NCBI RefSeq assembly: GCF_014892515.1
Contig: NZ_JADBGR010000098.1
Coordinates: 1 to 64,000, forward strand
Direction: 5' to 3'
Length of the DNA: 64,000 nt
DNA from: Myceligenerans pegani
GTDB lineage: Bacteria; Actinomycetota; Actinomycetes; Actinomycetales; Cellulomonadaceae
Of the stretch, positions 10,201 through 18,610 are shown piece by piece. How positions within the stretch are numbered: position 1 is the first letter of the stretch; the number at the start of each line of letters is the position of its first letter. The notes beneath the pieces were generated by a model. The model did no database searches, was not told the DNA's origin, and worked only from the letters and a program-made list of their open reading frames with translations. A program made the translations under genes and the position numbers.

Positions 10201-10575
10201 GGTGGTGGGCAGCACGGGCAGGGTCCCGCCGAGCCCGCACCCCACGCCGGACAGGTGCACGAGCGAGAAGCCGCGGATGCGGTCCTGGTCGTAGTCGTAG
10301 CCGGCGTAGTGGCCGGTGTCCGGGGAGAACTGCACCATGCCGAACGGGACGGCCGCGCCGGGGTAGGTGTTGCCGTCGTCCTGGGTGCCGATGAACGGGT
10401 TGACGTGGTCCGTGAGGGACTCGCCCGCGGCGACCACCGGCGGCGCGACGGCGTCCGCGGCAGCCTCCCCGCTCGCGGCGAGCGCCGGCCGCGCCGCGGG
10501 AACCGCGGACGCCCCGGCGAGAAGCAGTGCGAGGACGGCGACGGCGCCGCCCGATCGGAATGCGTGGACCTGCAT
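7279..10575 (-). CDS. Secreted GH92 family alpha-mannosidase
   Basis: A 1098-residue secreted glycoside hydrolase. Residues 1-35 are a signal peptide (hydrophobic core, then ALAAS). Residues 54-780 are the GH92 domain: VNPFIGT, SGVGCGLGG, the catalytic acid Glu574 in HEGTAVQYQW, and the GNDD base motif at 682-685. Residues 815-910 resemble an alpha-galactosidase NEW3 beta-sandwich. Residues 912-1098 form a second beta-sandwich like the one after the GH92 domain of the neighbouring fused enzyme. GH92 enzymes are calcium-dependent, inverting exo-alpha-mannosidases. With its Glu acid intact, this one should cut ordinary alpha-mannosidic bonds, such as those of yeast mannan or N-glycans. The ATG at 10575 has a good ribosome site (GAAGGAG). 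It is the first gene of the minus-strand sugar cluster and shares an operator sequence with the fused mannosidase. Confidence 0.92.
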   Translation of the reverse strand: MQVHAFRSGGAVAVLALLLAGASAVPAARPALAASGEAAADAVAPPVVAAGESLTDHVNPFIGTQDDGNTYPGAAVPFGMVQFSPDTGHYAGYDYDQDRIRGFSLVHLSGVGCGLGGTLPVLPTTGEVTNTDNAEYALGYSHDDEEAAPGYYRVSLDSGAGAIGAELSATTRTAVQRYTFPATEQANVLLNTGQALNGVDSSAVRITGDRTVETEITVSGFCQATEPQTIHTVTTFDRPFTSHGTWAGDEVTDGSGESSGGGRRGAYVTFDTTDGDTDVEAVTAMSYVGPDGARRNLEAERSTFDDARAAAADAWEERLAGVRVARGTREDLRTFYSSLYRSFLAPNVASDVDGRYRGWDQEVHEAEEDFTYYQNFSLWDTYRTQQQLLYLLAPDESADMALSLVRQGQQGGWLPRWGYGAVETNIMTGDPVTPFLVSAWNQGLLEGHEEEAYELLRENADRVPAPDTPFNGRAANAEYIEHGFVPHEPSRSGKPGDYDFDHGGSASLEYALADAMLATMAEGLGHDDDAARYAARGQSFRNVFDPRTGAFRARGVDGMFVGDPDPAHSEGFHEGTAVQYQWLVQQDVPGLFDLLGGTRAAVRDLDAFFAYEQLLEDPEGTARDVWVNGTYDYYGWETYNPNNEPNLHAPYMYLWAGEPWKTTDVVRAAATLFTDGPHGVTGNDDLGTMSAWHVLSSVGIYPIAPGADLWGLSTPRFDDVRIALDEDVFGTDELHLTAEGVTDQERYTQAVALGGEPLDRAWVTGDELVVAGSLDVVVGSAPSDWATAPEASPGAVAPGERTTTGLGAGVSPAHPVVRPGGTTELRLDVVAQAPRAASGKVKVTARGPLDADVEPARWRVRSDGLPATVEGTVVVRAGADARPGEYRVKVKVSDRSGRHVKREVPVVVAAGSWVSEAFDNVGIGDAGEANADLDGGGAYLLREPLAELGAVQGLELTVPGTDLTYVLGAPDAGEPDNIAASGETLAVPEALRDATRVAVVGTSTHGTHGGDLVLTFTDGTTASAEVALPDWCGGPGDAVVVARPSARGAGTDVQNIGCGLFSTAPIPVPEGKDLASVTLPDDERFHVFAIATDAGRVG

Positions 10576-10658
10576 CGGTCACTCCTTCGTGTCTCCCGCG
10601 ACGTCGAGGGACGCACCGCCCACGACGGCGGCGCCCGGGGCCCACCCTCGCAGCACGG

Positions 10659-10672
10659 TGACAACGCTGTCA
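10659..10672. promoter_or_regulatory. LacI-type operator upstream of the GH92 mannosidase gene
   Basis: TGACAACGCTGTCA is palindromic except for one base pair and lies 84 bases before the ATG. The core is identical to the site at 7158-7171, which suggests that one LacI-family repressor, not encoded in this window, controls both mannosidase genes. Confidence 0.65.
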
Positions 10673-10757
10673 ACAGTCGTGGAGCAGCGCGGCGGCGTCG
10701 TGACGCGTCCGGCCGGGAGCGGGCAGGTGGCGACGGGCAGGACCGGCGCGCCCCGGC

Positions 10758-10782
10758 CCGGCGCCCGGGTGCCGGGCGCCGG
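10758..10782 (-). terminator. Hairpin terminator after the Tyr/Gln-rich membrane protein gene
   Basis: A perfect 11-bp inverted repeat with a 3-base loop lies five bases past the stop codon of the gene at 10787. It is GC-only, without a T-tract. Confidence 0.55.
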
Positions 10783-10786
10783 CCGG

Positions 10787-11845
10787 TCAGGACTGGGAGA
10801 TTCCCGCCCTGGCGATGGTGAAGGTCGACCCGGTCGCGTCGTGGGTGCACGACATGCCGGTGGTCCTGCTCACGCAGGTGTAGCCGTGGGCCTTCTGCTT
10901 CTTCTCGTACTGCAGGACCTTCAGGCCCGACGCCACGACCGGCTTGTCCTTCTTCGCCACGCACGGGACGGTCAGCGTCCCCGACTGGTCGAGCGCCACG
11001 ATGTGGCCCTGAACGCCGTCGCACCCGTCGGGCGCCGGCTCGTTGTTCAGCTCGACGATGCCGCACGTCGCGGCGTTGGCGGAGATGGTGCAGGTGATGT
11101 TGCCCGACGGCGCCGCGAAGACCTTCGCGCCCGGCGCGTCCAGCTCCAGGCCGGTCGCGTATTTCGGCCCCTCGGGCTCGGAGTCCTCGCCCCCGCCGGC
11201 GGACTCCGAGTTGGCGGCCTCCGGGTTGTTCCCGACAGGGTCGGTCCGATCGCCGCCGTCGTTCGACATGAGGTTCACCGCGAACACGATCGCCGCGATC
11301 ACGAGGACGACGTCGAGCGCGATGAAGGCGATCCAGCCCGGGCTGAGCCGGCGGCGCGCGGGGGCCTGCTCGTAGCCCTGCTGTTCGTAGCCGGGCTGGG
11401 CGTAGCCCTGCGGCGCGTAACCCTGCTGCGGGTAGCCCTGCTGTTGCTGCGGGTACCCCGGCTGCTGGGGGTAGCCCTGCTGCTCGTAGCCGGGCTGGGC
11501 GTAGCCCTGCGGAGGGTAGCCCTGGGCATACCCCTGCGGGGCGTAGCCCTGCTGCTGCGGATAACCTTGCTGGTCGTAGCCCGGCTGCGGCGGGTACGCC
11601 TGCTGCGGTGCGTACCCGGGCTGCTGCACCGGCGGCGCCGGGGCGGGCGTCACCGCGTCGGAGAACTGCGACGTGGGCGAGATGGCCGGGGGCATCCGTG
11701 TCGTCGCCGAGACCCGCTGCGGGCCCGGCACCTGCGCGGCCGGCGAGGCGGCCGCGGAAGAGGCGGCCGAGGCCGCGTCGGCCCCGCCGTTTCCTTCGTC
11801 GTCCCACCCCTCGGGCGGCGGCGGAGGGGGCACCGTTCCGGACAT
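10787..11845 (-). CDS. Membrane protein with a Tyr/Gln/Pro/Gly-rich cytoplasmic repeat region
   Basis: A 352-residue single-pass membrane protein of unknown function. Residues 1-72 are Pro/Ala-rich. Residues 73-160 are low-complexity repeats built from GYxQQ, GYAPQ and YAQPGY units, whose DNA is itself a degenerate tandem repeat. A basic RRR stop-transfer cluster precedes one transmembrane helix at about 170-192, so the repeat region should be cytoplasmic. The C-terminal 150 residues are outside and contain an acidic linker followed by a small domain with several Cys residues ([23 protein letters not shown]). Such architecture is common in actinobacterial envelope proteins. I start it at the ATG at 11845, which has an AAGGAG site; a GTG seven codons earlier is less likely. 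Confidence 0.75.
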   Translation of the reverse strand: MSGTVPPPPPPEGWDDEGNGGADAASAASSAAASPAAQVPGPQRVSATTRMPPAISPTSQFSDAVTPAPAPPVQQPGYAPQQAYPPQPGYDQQGYPQQQGYAPQGYAQGYPPQGYAQPGYEQQGYPQQPGYPQQQQGYPQQGYAPQGYAQPGYEQQGYEQAPARRRLSPGWIAFIALDVVLVIAAIVFAVNLMSNDGGDRTDPVGNNPEAANSESAGGGEDSEPEGPKYATGLELDAPGAKVFAAPSGNITCTISANAATCGIVELNNEPAPDGCDGVQGHIVALDQSGTLTVPCVAKKDKPVVASGLKVLQYEKKQKAHGYTCVSRTTGMSCTHDATGSTFTIARAGISQS

Positions 11846-11959
11846 GCGGCTCCTTCTCTCGGACACGATCGACCTTGGATCATACGACGAAGCGAGGATA
11901 TCGCCCGCGCGGTGTCCACTTCCGCGACGTCATCGCGTGAGGAGGCGACGACGTCGGTC

Positions 11960-12005
11960 GGATGTCGTGAAGTCGGCTCCCCGGGGGACCGATCTCACGA
12001 CATCC
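11960..12005 (-). terminator. Hairpin terminator after pepN (repeat copy 2)
   Basis: An 11-bp perfect outer stem (11960-11970 and 11995-12005) with a partly paired interior and a loop rich in C and G sits just downstream of the aminopeptidase N stop codon. Its loop, right arm and the following bases resemble those of the hairpin at 7207-7244. Confidence 0.55.
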
Positions 12006-12032
12006 GGCCGATCGCTCGGCATCGGAACGGCC

Positions 12033-14603
12033 TCAGGCCCCCGCGTCGGCCGCCTGCGCGCGCAGGGCGCGCTCCGTGCCCGCCAGGCCCTCCACCACGA
12101 GACGGCGCAGCGCCGGGGCGGCGTCCTCGTGGTCGGCCAGCCACGCCGCGACGGCATCGCGCAGCTCCACCGAGGCGAGCGGGGCCGGGTAGAAGCCCTC
12201 GATGATCTCCTCGGCGATGTGGTACGACCGCTCCTCCCACACGCGGAGCACCGCGTCGAGGTACGGCTCCACCACCGGCGCCAGCACGGTCGCGTCGTTG
12301 ACATGCACGAACCCGAGGCCCGTGTTCCGGATGATGGCGTTCGGGGCCTCCGAGTCGGACACCACCGACTCCAGCGCCGCCAGCTTGGACCCGGTGGTCG
12401 GGACCGTCGCGCGCGCCCGGGCCGCGGACTGGCGCCCGGTGGCGGTGTCGTCCTCGGCCAGCGTCGCCGCGATCTCCTCCTCGCCGGCCGCACCGTTCAG
12501 CACGAGCCCTTCGAGCAGCTCCCAGCGCAGGTCGGTGTCGATCTCCAGCCCGTCGAGCGTCGTCGACCCGTCCATCAGGCCCTGGAGCAGCGCCACGTGT
12601 TCCTGGGTCGAAGCCAGGTGCGCGAAGAACTTCACGAGCTGGAACTGCAGGTCAGAGCCCGCCTCGGCGCCGCGGGCGAGCTCGGCGAGCCGGTCCCCCG
12701 CGCGCACGAGCGTCCCCGGACGCGCGCCCGGGGCAACGTACTGCCGGATCGCGAGCACGAGCTGGTTGAGCGTGGTCCGCACCGTGGTCGACTCGGTCTC
12801 GGCGGCGATGTTGCCGAGGACCAGGTCCACGTACGACGACGCCGGCGTCTCGCCGTCGCGCACCGCGTCCCACGCCGACCCCCACACGAGGGACCGCGCC
12901 AGCGGATCGGTGATCTGCGACAGGTACTGCACCGCGACGGCCAGCGACTCCTCGTCGAGCCGGATCTTCGCGTACGCCAGGTCGTCGTCGTTCAGCAGCA
13001 CGAGGGCCGGGCGGTCCAGCTCGACCAGCTCGAGGACGTCGGTGCGCTCGCCGTCGACGTCCACCTCCGCGCGGTGCACCCGCTCCAGCTTCCCGGCGTC
13101 GTTCAGCGAGTAGAAACCGATCCCGAGCCGGTGCGGGCGCAGCGTCGGCCACTCGGCCGGCGCCGTCTGCTCCACCGTGAACGACGTGATCCGGCCGTGC
13201 GAGTCCGTCTCCACGTGCGGCCGCAGCGTGTTCACGCCCGCCGTCTCCAGCCACTTCGCGGACCACTCGGTGAGGTCCCGGCCCGACGTCGCCTCGAGCT
13301 CCGTCAGCAGGTCGGGCAGCTCCGTGTTGCCCCACGCGTGCTTGCCGAAGTAGGCGGACACGCCGGCGACGAACGCCTCGCGGCCCACCCAGGCGACGAG
13401 CTGCTTGAGCACGGAGGCGCCCTTGGCGTACGTGATGCCGTCGAAGTTGACCTGGACGTCCTCCAGGTCACGGATCTCCGCCACGATCGGGTGTGTCGAG
13501 GGCAGCTGGTCCTGCCGGTAGGCCCACGCCTTCTCCATCGCCGCGAAGGTCGTCCACGCGGCGTCGTACTCCGTCGCCTCCGCCGTCGCCAGCGTCGAGA
13601 TGTACTCCGCGAAGGACTCGTTCAGCCACAGGTCGTTCCACCACTTCATGGTGACCAGGTCGCCGAACCACATGTGCGCCAGCTCGTGCAGGATCGTCAC
13701 CACGCGACGCTCCCGGACGGCGTCGGTCACCTTCGACCGGAACACGTACGACTCGGTGAACGTGACGCAGCCGGCGTTCTCCATCGCGCCCATGTTGTAC
13801 TCGGGCACGAAGAGCTGGTCGTACTTCGTGAACGGGTAGGGGACGCCGAAGAGGTTCTCGTAGAACTCGAAGCCCTTGCGCGTGGTCTCGAAGATGTAGT
13901 CCGCGTCGAAGTACTCGCTCAGCGACTTGCGGCAGAACGCGCCGAGCGCGATCTCGCGGCCGTCCGCCGACGTCAGGGAGCTCCGCTCGACGGCGTACGG
14001 GCCGGCCACGAGCGCCGTGATGTACGACGAGATGCGCGGCGTGGGGGCGAACGTCCACGTCGCCGCCTTCACCGACGCGTCCGTGGCGTGCGTCGCCGCC
14101 ACGGGCGCCGGCGTCGGTTCGTTCGACACGACCTCCCAGTACTCCGGCGCCGTCACCGTGAACTGGTAGGTCGCCTTGAGGTCGGGCTGCTCGAACACCG
14201 CGAACACGCGACGCGAGTCCGGGACCTCGAACTGCGTGTACAGGTAGACCTCGCCGTCCACCGGGTCCACGAAGCGGTGCAGCCCCTCCCCCGTGTTCGT
14301 GTAGGCGCAGTCGGCGACGACGGTCAGCTCGTTCTCGGCGGCCAGCCCCTCCAGGGCGATCCGGGAATCGGCGAACACGACGGCCGGGTCCAGCTCGCGC
14401 CCGTTCAGGACCACCGACCGCACCGCCGGCGCCACGAGGTCGATGAACGTGGCGGCTCCAGGGGCAGCGGCGAAGCGCACTGTCGTGGTGGACGCGAACG
14501 TCGTCGGTCCGGTCGTCAGGTCGAGGTCGATCGCGTAGGAGTCGACGGTGACGACATCGGCGCGCTCGACGGCCTCGGCTCGCGTGAGGTTCTCTCCGGG
14601 CAC
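12033..14603 (-). CDS. pepN: Aminopeptidase N (M1 family zinc metallopeptidase)
   Basis: An 856-residue cytoplasmic aminopeptidase that removes N-terminal residues from peptides. The substrate-binding GAMEN motif is at 272-276. The zinc site is HELAH at 306-310 with the third ligand Glu329 in WLNES. The C-terminal half is the helical domain (ERAP1-like) typical of actinobacterial PepN, and the overall length matches the family. The start is a GTG at 14603 with GGAGGG upstream, and the N-terminus MPGENLTR is characteristic of the group. It is transcribed alone, divergently from the large regulator gene to its right, with a 255-base shared upstream region in which I see no clear operator. Confidence 0.96.
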   Translation of the reverse strand: MPGENLTRAEAVERADVVTVDSYAIDLDLTTGPTTFASTTTVRFAAAPGAATFIDLVAPAVRSVVLNGRELDPAVVFADSRIALEGLAAENELTVVADCAYTNTGEGLHRFVDPVDGEVYLYTQFEVPDSRRVFAVFEQPDLKATYQFTVTAPEYWEVVSNEPTPAPVAATHATDASVKAATWTFAPTPRISSYITALVAGPYAVERSSLTSADGREIALGAFCRKSLSEYFDADYIFETTRKGFEFYENLFGVPYPFTKYDQLFVPEYNMGAMENAGCVTFTESYVFRSKVTDAVRERRVVTILHELAHMWFGDLVTMKWWNDLWLNESFAEYISTLATAEATEYDAAWTTFAAMEKAWAYRQDQLPSTHPIVAEIRDLEDVQVNFDGITYAKGASVLKQLVAWVGREAFVAGVSAYFGKHAWGNTELPDLLTELEATSGRDLTEWSAKWLETAGVNTLRPHVETDSHGRITSFTVEQTAPAEWPTLRPHRLGIGFYSLNDAGKLERVHRAEVDVDGERTDVLELVELDRPALVLLNDDDLAYAKIRLDEESLAVAVQYLSQITDPLARSLVWGSAWDAVRDGETPASSYVDLVLGNIAAETESTTVRTTLNQLVLAIRQYVAPGARPGTLVRAGDRLAELARGAEAGSDLQFQLVKFFAHLASTQEHVALLQGLMDGSTTLDGLEIDTDLRWELLEGLVLNGAAGEEEIAATLAEDDTATGRQSAARARATVPTTGSKLAALESVVSDSEAPNAIIRNTGLGFVHVNDATVLAPVVEPYLDAVLRVWEERSYHIAEEIIEGFYPAPLASVELRDAVAAWLADHEDAAPALRRLVVEGLAGTERALRAQAADAGA

Positions 14604-14858
14604 GGGCCCTCCAGTCTCTGTCAGGGCGCTCCGGCGCCCGGTGTTCGGCGATTTCGGGGTCGATCATGCCACCAGTCGGGCCGGACGCCGCCGTTGAATT
14701 CCCCGCGGACCGATCGTTAGCGAATCGTTCAGCTTCGTGGACGGCAGCGGACGGCCCGGCGGGTGCGAGCGCGCGGCGGGTGATATGCGCGCCCGGGCCT
14801 GCCGCCGTCGCACGCTCGCGGCTACGATGCGGGTGGGGGACTGCGGAGGGGGCCGACG

Positions 14859-17800
14859 GTGGTCGATCACAACTGGTCACAGCCCCGCCCCGGACTCGAC
14901 CGGCGGCTCGACGGAGCGCTCACCCACCGGCTCACCACGCTCGTCGCGGCCGCGGGCTACGGCAAGTCCACGGTCCTGTCCGCCTGGGTGCGCGCCGTCG
15001 GCGGCGCGGCCTACCGGATCGGGCCGGCCGACCAGGAGCTGACCGGGCTCAGCGGCGGCGTGATCTCCGCCCTGCGCCTGCGCGCACCAGCCCTCCCGTC
15101 CGAGATCGTCACGGCCGTCGACGCCCCGCTCGGACCGGACGCCGTCGCCGGCGAGTCCGCCCGGGCGAGCGCGCTGGCCGGAGCCCTGTCCGAGGCGCTC
15201 GGCGCGCACCTGACCGGCAGCCTCGTCCTCGTCCTGGACGGCCTCGAGGGAATCTCCGGCTCCCCCGCGGCGAGCCGCTTCGTCGAGACCCTGGTCCGCA
15301 CCGCACCGCCGCACCTGCACATCGTGATCTCCTCCCGCGACGTGCTGCCGTTCCCCATCGCGCGACTCCGCCAGGTCCACGAGGTGCTCGAGTTCGACGC
15401 CACCGACCTGACGCTCACGCCCCAGGAGACCGCCGACTGGCTGCGCCGCCGCATCGGCGACGCCGCGGCGGGCGTCGCGTCCGCGTTGCATGCCGCGACC
15501 GGCGGCTGGCCCGCCGCCACGCACGCCGCCGTGGACGCCATGGCACGCACCGACCCCGACGCCTGGGCCGACGTGGTGGCGGTCGCGGCCGCGACCTCCG
15601 AGGCACTCGACCAGCTCGCGCGCCGGGCCTTCGACGCCCTGCCCGCCGAGCCCCGATTCCTGCTCCGCGCGGCGACCGTGGCCCCCGTCGTCACCGACCA
15701 GCTCGCCACGGCTCTCGGCGTCGCGCCCGACACGCTGCCCGGCATCACGTCGCGCGGGCTGTTCATGGAATCCGGCGCCGACGGGTCCCGGCTCACGCCC
15801 GTCGGCCTGCGCGTCCTCCACTCCCACGCGCCGCTCGAGGAGCACGAGGCACACGACGTGGCCGAGGTCGCGGCACGCTGGTACGTCGAGCACGGTGCCA
15901 CCCATCACGCCGCGCAGGCGGCGGTCGCGGCACGCCACGACAACCTCATCGAGTCGCTGCTGGCCGACCACGGCGAGGCGCTCGTCGAGCACCCCGACGA
16001 CCTGATCGCGGCGCTCGCGCGGATCGGGGTGGACATCGGCGGCGGCGCGGCGGACGGAGACGAGGCGAGCGGCGCCGGCGGGACCGGGGCCCGACCCGCG
16101 GGACGAGTCAACACGGAGCAGGGGAACACGGAACACCTTCGCCTCGCCGGACTGGCGCACTTCCACCGCGGGGACTGGGACGCCGCACGCGCCCTGCTCC
16201 TCCGCGCGGGCGAGGCAAGCGCGTTCGACTCCGCCGTGGCCTACCGGCTCGGCATCATCGAGCACCTCCGCGGCGAACTGCACGCCGCGCTCGATGTCTA
16301 CCGCCGCGGCGCCGAACTCGGCCGCCCTGCCGCCGACGCCGCCGTGTGCACCGCGATGGCCGCCGCCGTCCGCTGGCTGCAGGGCGACCGCGCCGAGTGC
16401 GCCGCCCTCGCCGACACGGCCAGGGAACAGGCCACGCGGCTCGGCGACGACCGCGCCCTCGCGGCGGTGCACACCGTCCTCGCCATGCTCGCCGCCTACG
16501 ACGGCGACGGGCGGGCCAACGACGCCCACTACCTCAAGGCGCTGGACCACGCGGCCCGCGCCGGCGACGTCGCGCAGCAGATCCGCATCCGCAGCAACCG
16601 GGCCTCCAGGCAGCACACCGCGGGCGCGTTCACCGAGGCGCTCGCCGAGCTGGAGATCGCGATCCGGCTGTGCGATCTCACCGGGTTCGCGCCCTGGGCG
16701 GCGCTGGCCCGCTCCAACCGGGCGGAGACCCTGATCCGGCTCGGGAGGCTGGAGGAAGCGGCGGTCGAGGCCGGGGACGCCGTCGAGCGCTGGGAAGCCA
16801 TGGGCGCCCGCCTGATGGGCTACGGACTGACCCAGCAGGCCCAGATCCACGTGCTGAGGGGGCACCCGACCGCCGCGGCGTCGGCCTTCCGGCGCGCGGC
16901 CGAGATCGCGGAGCAGGCGGGCGACGCGCAGGCCCGCGGCACGGCGCTGGCCGGCCTGGCGGAACTGCTCGCGGCCGACGACCCGGCCGCCGCGGCCGAC
17001 CTCGCCGCCCAGGCGGCCGAGCACCACGTCGGGACGGCTCTGGTCTCCGCGTGGCTGGCCGGCGCCCGGGCCGCGATCACCGGTGGTCGGCCGGACGACG
17101 CGCGGCGGCTCCTGGACGGCGCCGAGGCGGAGGCGGCGCGGCGCAACGAGCGTGCGAGCCTGGCCCGGGCGGCCGAGCTGCGGGCGGAGCTGGACGGTGA
17201 CGTGCGCGTGGCGGACCAGGCCGTGCAGCGCTGGCGCACGATCGGTGACCCCATCGGCCTGGCCCGGGCGGAGCTGGTCCGGGCCACGCTCGGGCCGGCG
17301 CGTCCCGGGGCGGAGGTCGCCGAGGGCGTCCGGTCCCGGATGCACGCCATCGGCTGCCGCGCCCTGGACGGGGAGATCGAGGCGCTGGCCTCCCGCGCGT
17401 CGGCATCGGAGGAGCCGCGGATCGTCGTCCAGACGCTCGGCACGTTCCGCGTGCTCCGGGACGGCGTGCCGGTCCCGACCGCGGCCTGGCAGTCCCGCAA
17501 GGCGCGTGACCTGCTGAAGGTGCTGGTCACCCGCCGGGGCCGCCCGGTCTCCCGGGACCAGCTGGCGGAGATCCTCTGGCCCGACGCCGGGGCCGACGCC
17601 GTGTCGCTCAAGCGCCTGAACGTCATGGTGTCGACCGTCCGGGGCGTGCTCGACCCCGATCACTCCTGGCCCGCGGACCACATCGTGGCGAGCACGTCGG
17701 GATCGCTGCACGTCGAGCTGGACCACGTGCACGTCGACGTCGTCGACTTCCTCGACCGGGTCGCCGAGGCGACCGCGCTGGACCAAGCCGACCGGCGCGC

Positions 17801-18149
17801 CGAGGCACTGGACCGCTGGCGCGCCGCGGAGGCCGCGTACACGGGCGACTTCTGCGAGGAGGACGCGTACGCGGACTGGGCGACGACCCTGCGCGAGGAG
17901 GCCCGGCTCGCCTACGCCCAGGCCGCCGCCCGCATCGCGGACCAGGAGGCCGGCGCCGGGCACTACGAGGAGGCGGCCCGGTACTGGCTCCGACTGCTCG
18001 AACGCGACCCGTACGACGAGCGCGCCCACCTGGCCCTCATCCTGGCGCTCGACCAGGCGGGCCGGCGCGGCGACGCGCGGCGGCGGTACCAGGTGTACGC
18101 GGACCTGATGCGCGAACTCGACATCGAGCCGTCGCCGCATCCGGTGTGA
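14859..18149 (+). CDS. Large SARP-family regulator with STAND ATPase and TPR domains
   Basis: A 1096-residue transcription activator of the large SARP type. A P-loop NTPase occupies the N-terminus: Walker A GYGKST at 33-38 and a Walker B strand LVLVLDG ending near residue 128, as in MalT/STAND ATPases. The middle (about 370-840) is alpha-helical and TPR-like. The C-terminus is SARP-specific: an OmpR-type winged helix at about 854-950 (TLGTFRVLRDG, then DQLAEILWPD) and a BTAD domain at about 955-1096. Such proteins normally activate adjacent genes by binding direct heptamer repeats. Exactly such repeats occur just downstream at 18271, 18520 and 23409 and on the opposite strand near 27800 and 27970. 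I infer it controls the 18-28 kb cluster. The GTG at 14859 follows GGAGGGGG. The ligand or signal is unknown. Confidence 0.9.
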   Translation: MVDHNWSQPRPGLDRRLDGALTHRLTTLVAAAGYGKSTVLSAWVRAVGGAAYRIGPADQELTGLSGGVISALRLRAPALPSEIVTAVDAPLGPDAVAGESARASALAGALSEALGAHLTGSLVLVLDGLEGISGSPAASRFVETLVRTAPPHLHIVISSRDVLPFPIARLRQVHEVLEFDATDLTLTPQETADWLRRRIGDAAAGVASALHAATGGWPAATHAAVDAMARTDPDAWADVVAVAAATSEALDQLARRAFDALPAEPRFLLRAATVAPVVTDQLATALGVAPDTLPGITSRGLFMESGADGSRLTPVGLRVLHSHAPLEEHEAHDVAEVAARWYVEHGATHHAAQAAVAARHDNLIESLLADHGEALVEHPDDLIAALARIGVDIGGGAADGDEASGAGGTGARPAGRVNTEQGNTEHLRLAGLAHFHRGDWDAARALLLRAGEASAFDSAVAYRLGIIEHLRGELHAALDVYRRGAELGRPAADAAVCTAMAAAVRWLQGDRAECAALADTAREQATRLGDDRALAAVHTVLAMLAAYDGDGRANDAHYLKALDHAARAGDVAQQIRIRSNRASRQHTAGAFTEALAELEIAIRLCDLTGFAPWAALARSNRAETLIRLGRLEEAAVEAGDAVERWEAMGARLMGYGLTQQAQIHVLRGHPTAAASAFRRAAEIAEQAGDAQARGTALAGLAELLAADDPAAAADLAAQAAEHHVGTALVSAWLAGARAAITGGRPDDARRLLDGAEAEAARRNERASLARAAELRAELDGDVRVADQAVQRWRTIGDPIGLARAELVRATLGPARPGAEVAEGVRSRMHAIGCRALDGEIEALASRASASEEPRIVVQTLGTFRVLRDGVPVPTAAWQSRKARDLLKVLVTRRGRPVSRDQLAEILWPDAGADAVSLKRLNVMVSTVRGVLDPDHSWPADHIVASTSGSLHVELDHVHVDVVDFLDRVAEATALDQADRRAEALDRWRAAEAAYTGDFCEEDAYADWATTLREEARLAYAQAAARIADQEAGAGHYEEAARYWLRLLERDPYDERAHLALILALDQAGRRGDARRRYQVYADLMRELDIEPSPHPV

Positions 18150-18270
18150 ACGCGGGAACGGCGACGGGGGTCGTCATCACCGTCCGCTGGCCCTCCACCC
18201 CGAACTGACTGCGCTCGGTCAACGGCAATGAGCTACCGGGCGACCTGCCATGTTCCCGGCCCGGCCGACC

Positions 18271-18302
18271 TGAACCTGACCTGAACCGGCGTCGTCGATC
18301 GT
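18271..18302 (+). promoter_or_regulatory. SARP box and promoter of the 61-residue protein gene
   Basis: Two heptamers, TGAACCT (18271) and TGAACCG (18282), are separated by GACC, giving an 11-base period. Eight bases later comes GATCGT, the likely -10 position. SARP activators bind such direct heptamer repeats next to the -10 element. The same layout recurs at 18520, at 23409 and, on the minus strand, at 27811. Confidence 0.65.
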
Positions 18303-18336
18303 TGAGCATCGGTCCCGCTACCTGCGAGGAGTCACG

Positions 18337-18522
18337 GTGCGAACGGTCGTCGTCCGGCTCGCGGAGCCCGAGCAAACCGGGGGTACGCTGCACGGCCTCG
18401 TCGAGGTCATCGGCGAGGAGCCGGTGCCGTTCAGCGGCATCGAAGCGCTGATCGACCTCCTCACCGCGGCCGCGCGACGCCCGCTCCCGCCCGACGACGC
18501 CGGCCCGTCCCGCTCCTCGTGA
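18337..18522 (+). CDS. Small conserved-looking protein, 61 residues
   Basis: A 61-residue protein with an N-terminal beta-rich segment (MRTVVVRLAEP, then LHGLVEVIGEE) and a helical segment (GIEALIDLLTAAARR), ending in a Pro/Ser-rich tail. There is no signal peptide or membrane helix. The GTG start follows GAGGAG at good spacing and is driven by the SARP-type promoter at 18271. Its stop codon is also the first three bases of the SARP box of the next transcript. I do not recognise a named family. A truncated copy of its last 20 codons occurs at 23349, which supports it as a real gene belonging to the cluster. Its small size and first position suggest a regulatory or accessory role. Confidence 0.65.
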   Translation: MRTVVVRLAEPEQTGGTLHGLVEVIGEEPVPFSGIEALIDLLTAAARRPLPPDDAGPSRSS

Positions 18523-18555
18523 ACCTGACCTGAACGTCCGACGGCGATCGTGAGG
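18463..18555 (+). repeat. Direct repeat, copy 1 (end of small gene plus SARP promoter)
   Basis: These 93 bases recur at 23352-23444 with a constant offset of 4889. The last 71 bases differ at only one position. The repeat covers the 3' end of the 61-residue protein gene, the SARP box and the GATCGT element. Confidence 0.85.
18520..18551 (+). promoter_or_regulatory. SARP box and promoter of the right-pointing arm
   Basis: TGAACCT (18520) and TGAACGT (18531) are separated by GACC; eight bases on is GATCGT (18546-18551). It lies 60 bases before the ATG at 18611 and probably drives the genes from 18611 to 23266. Confidence 0.65.
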
Positions 18556-18610
18556 GGATCGGACGCGTCCTGCGTCCGATGCCGGATCTACGAACCGAAG
18601 GGTGGACACG

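Noticed and set aside
11352-11590. Short repeats considered as a CRISPR array
   Set aside because: They are degenerate in-frame codon repeats for Gly-Tyr-Gln-Pro units inside a membrane-protein gene. There are no regular spacers and no cas genes.
14604-14858. A SARP box for autoregulation upstream of the large regulator gene
   Set aside because: Only a single GTTCAGC-like heptamer is present, without the 11-base repeat found at the other sites.
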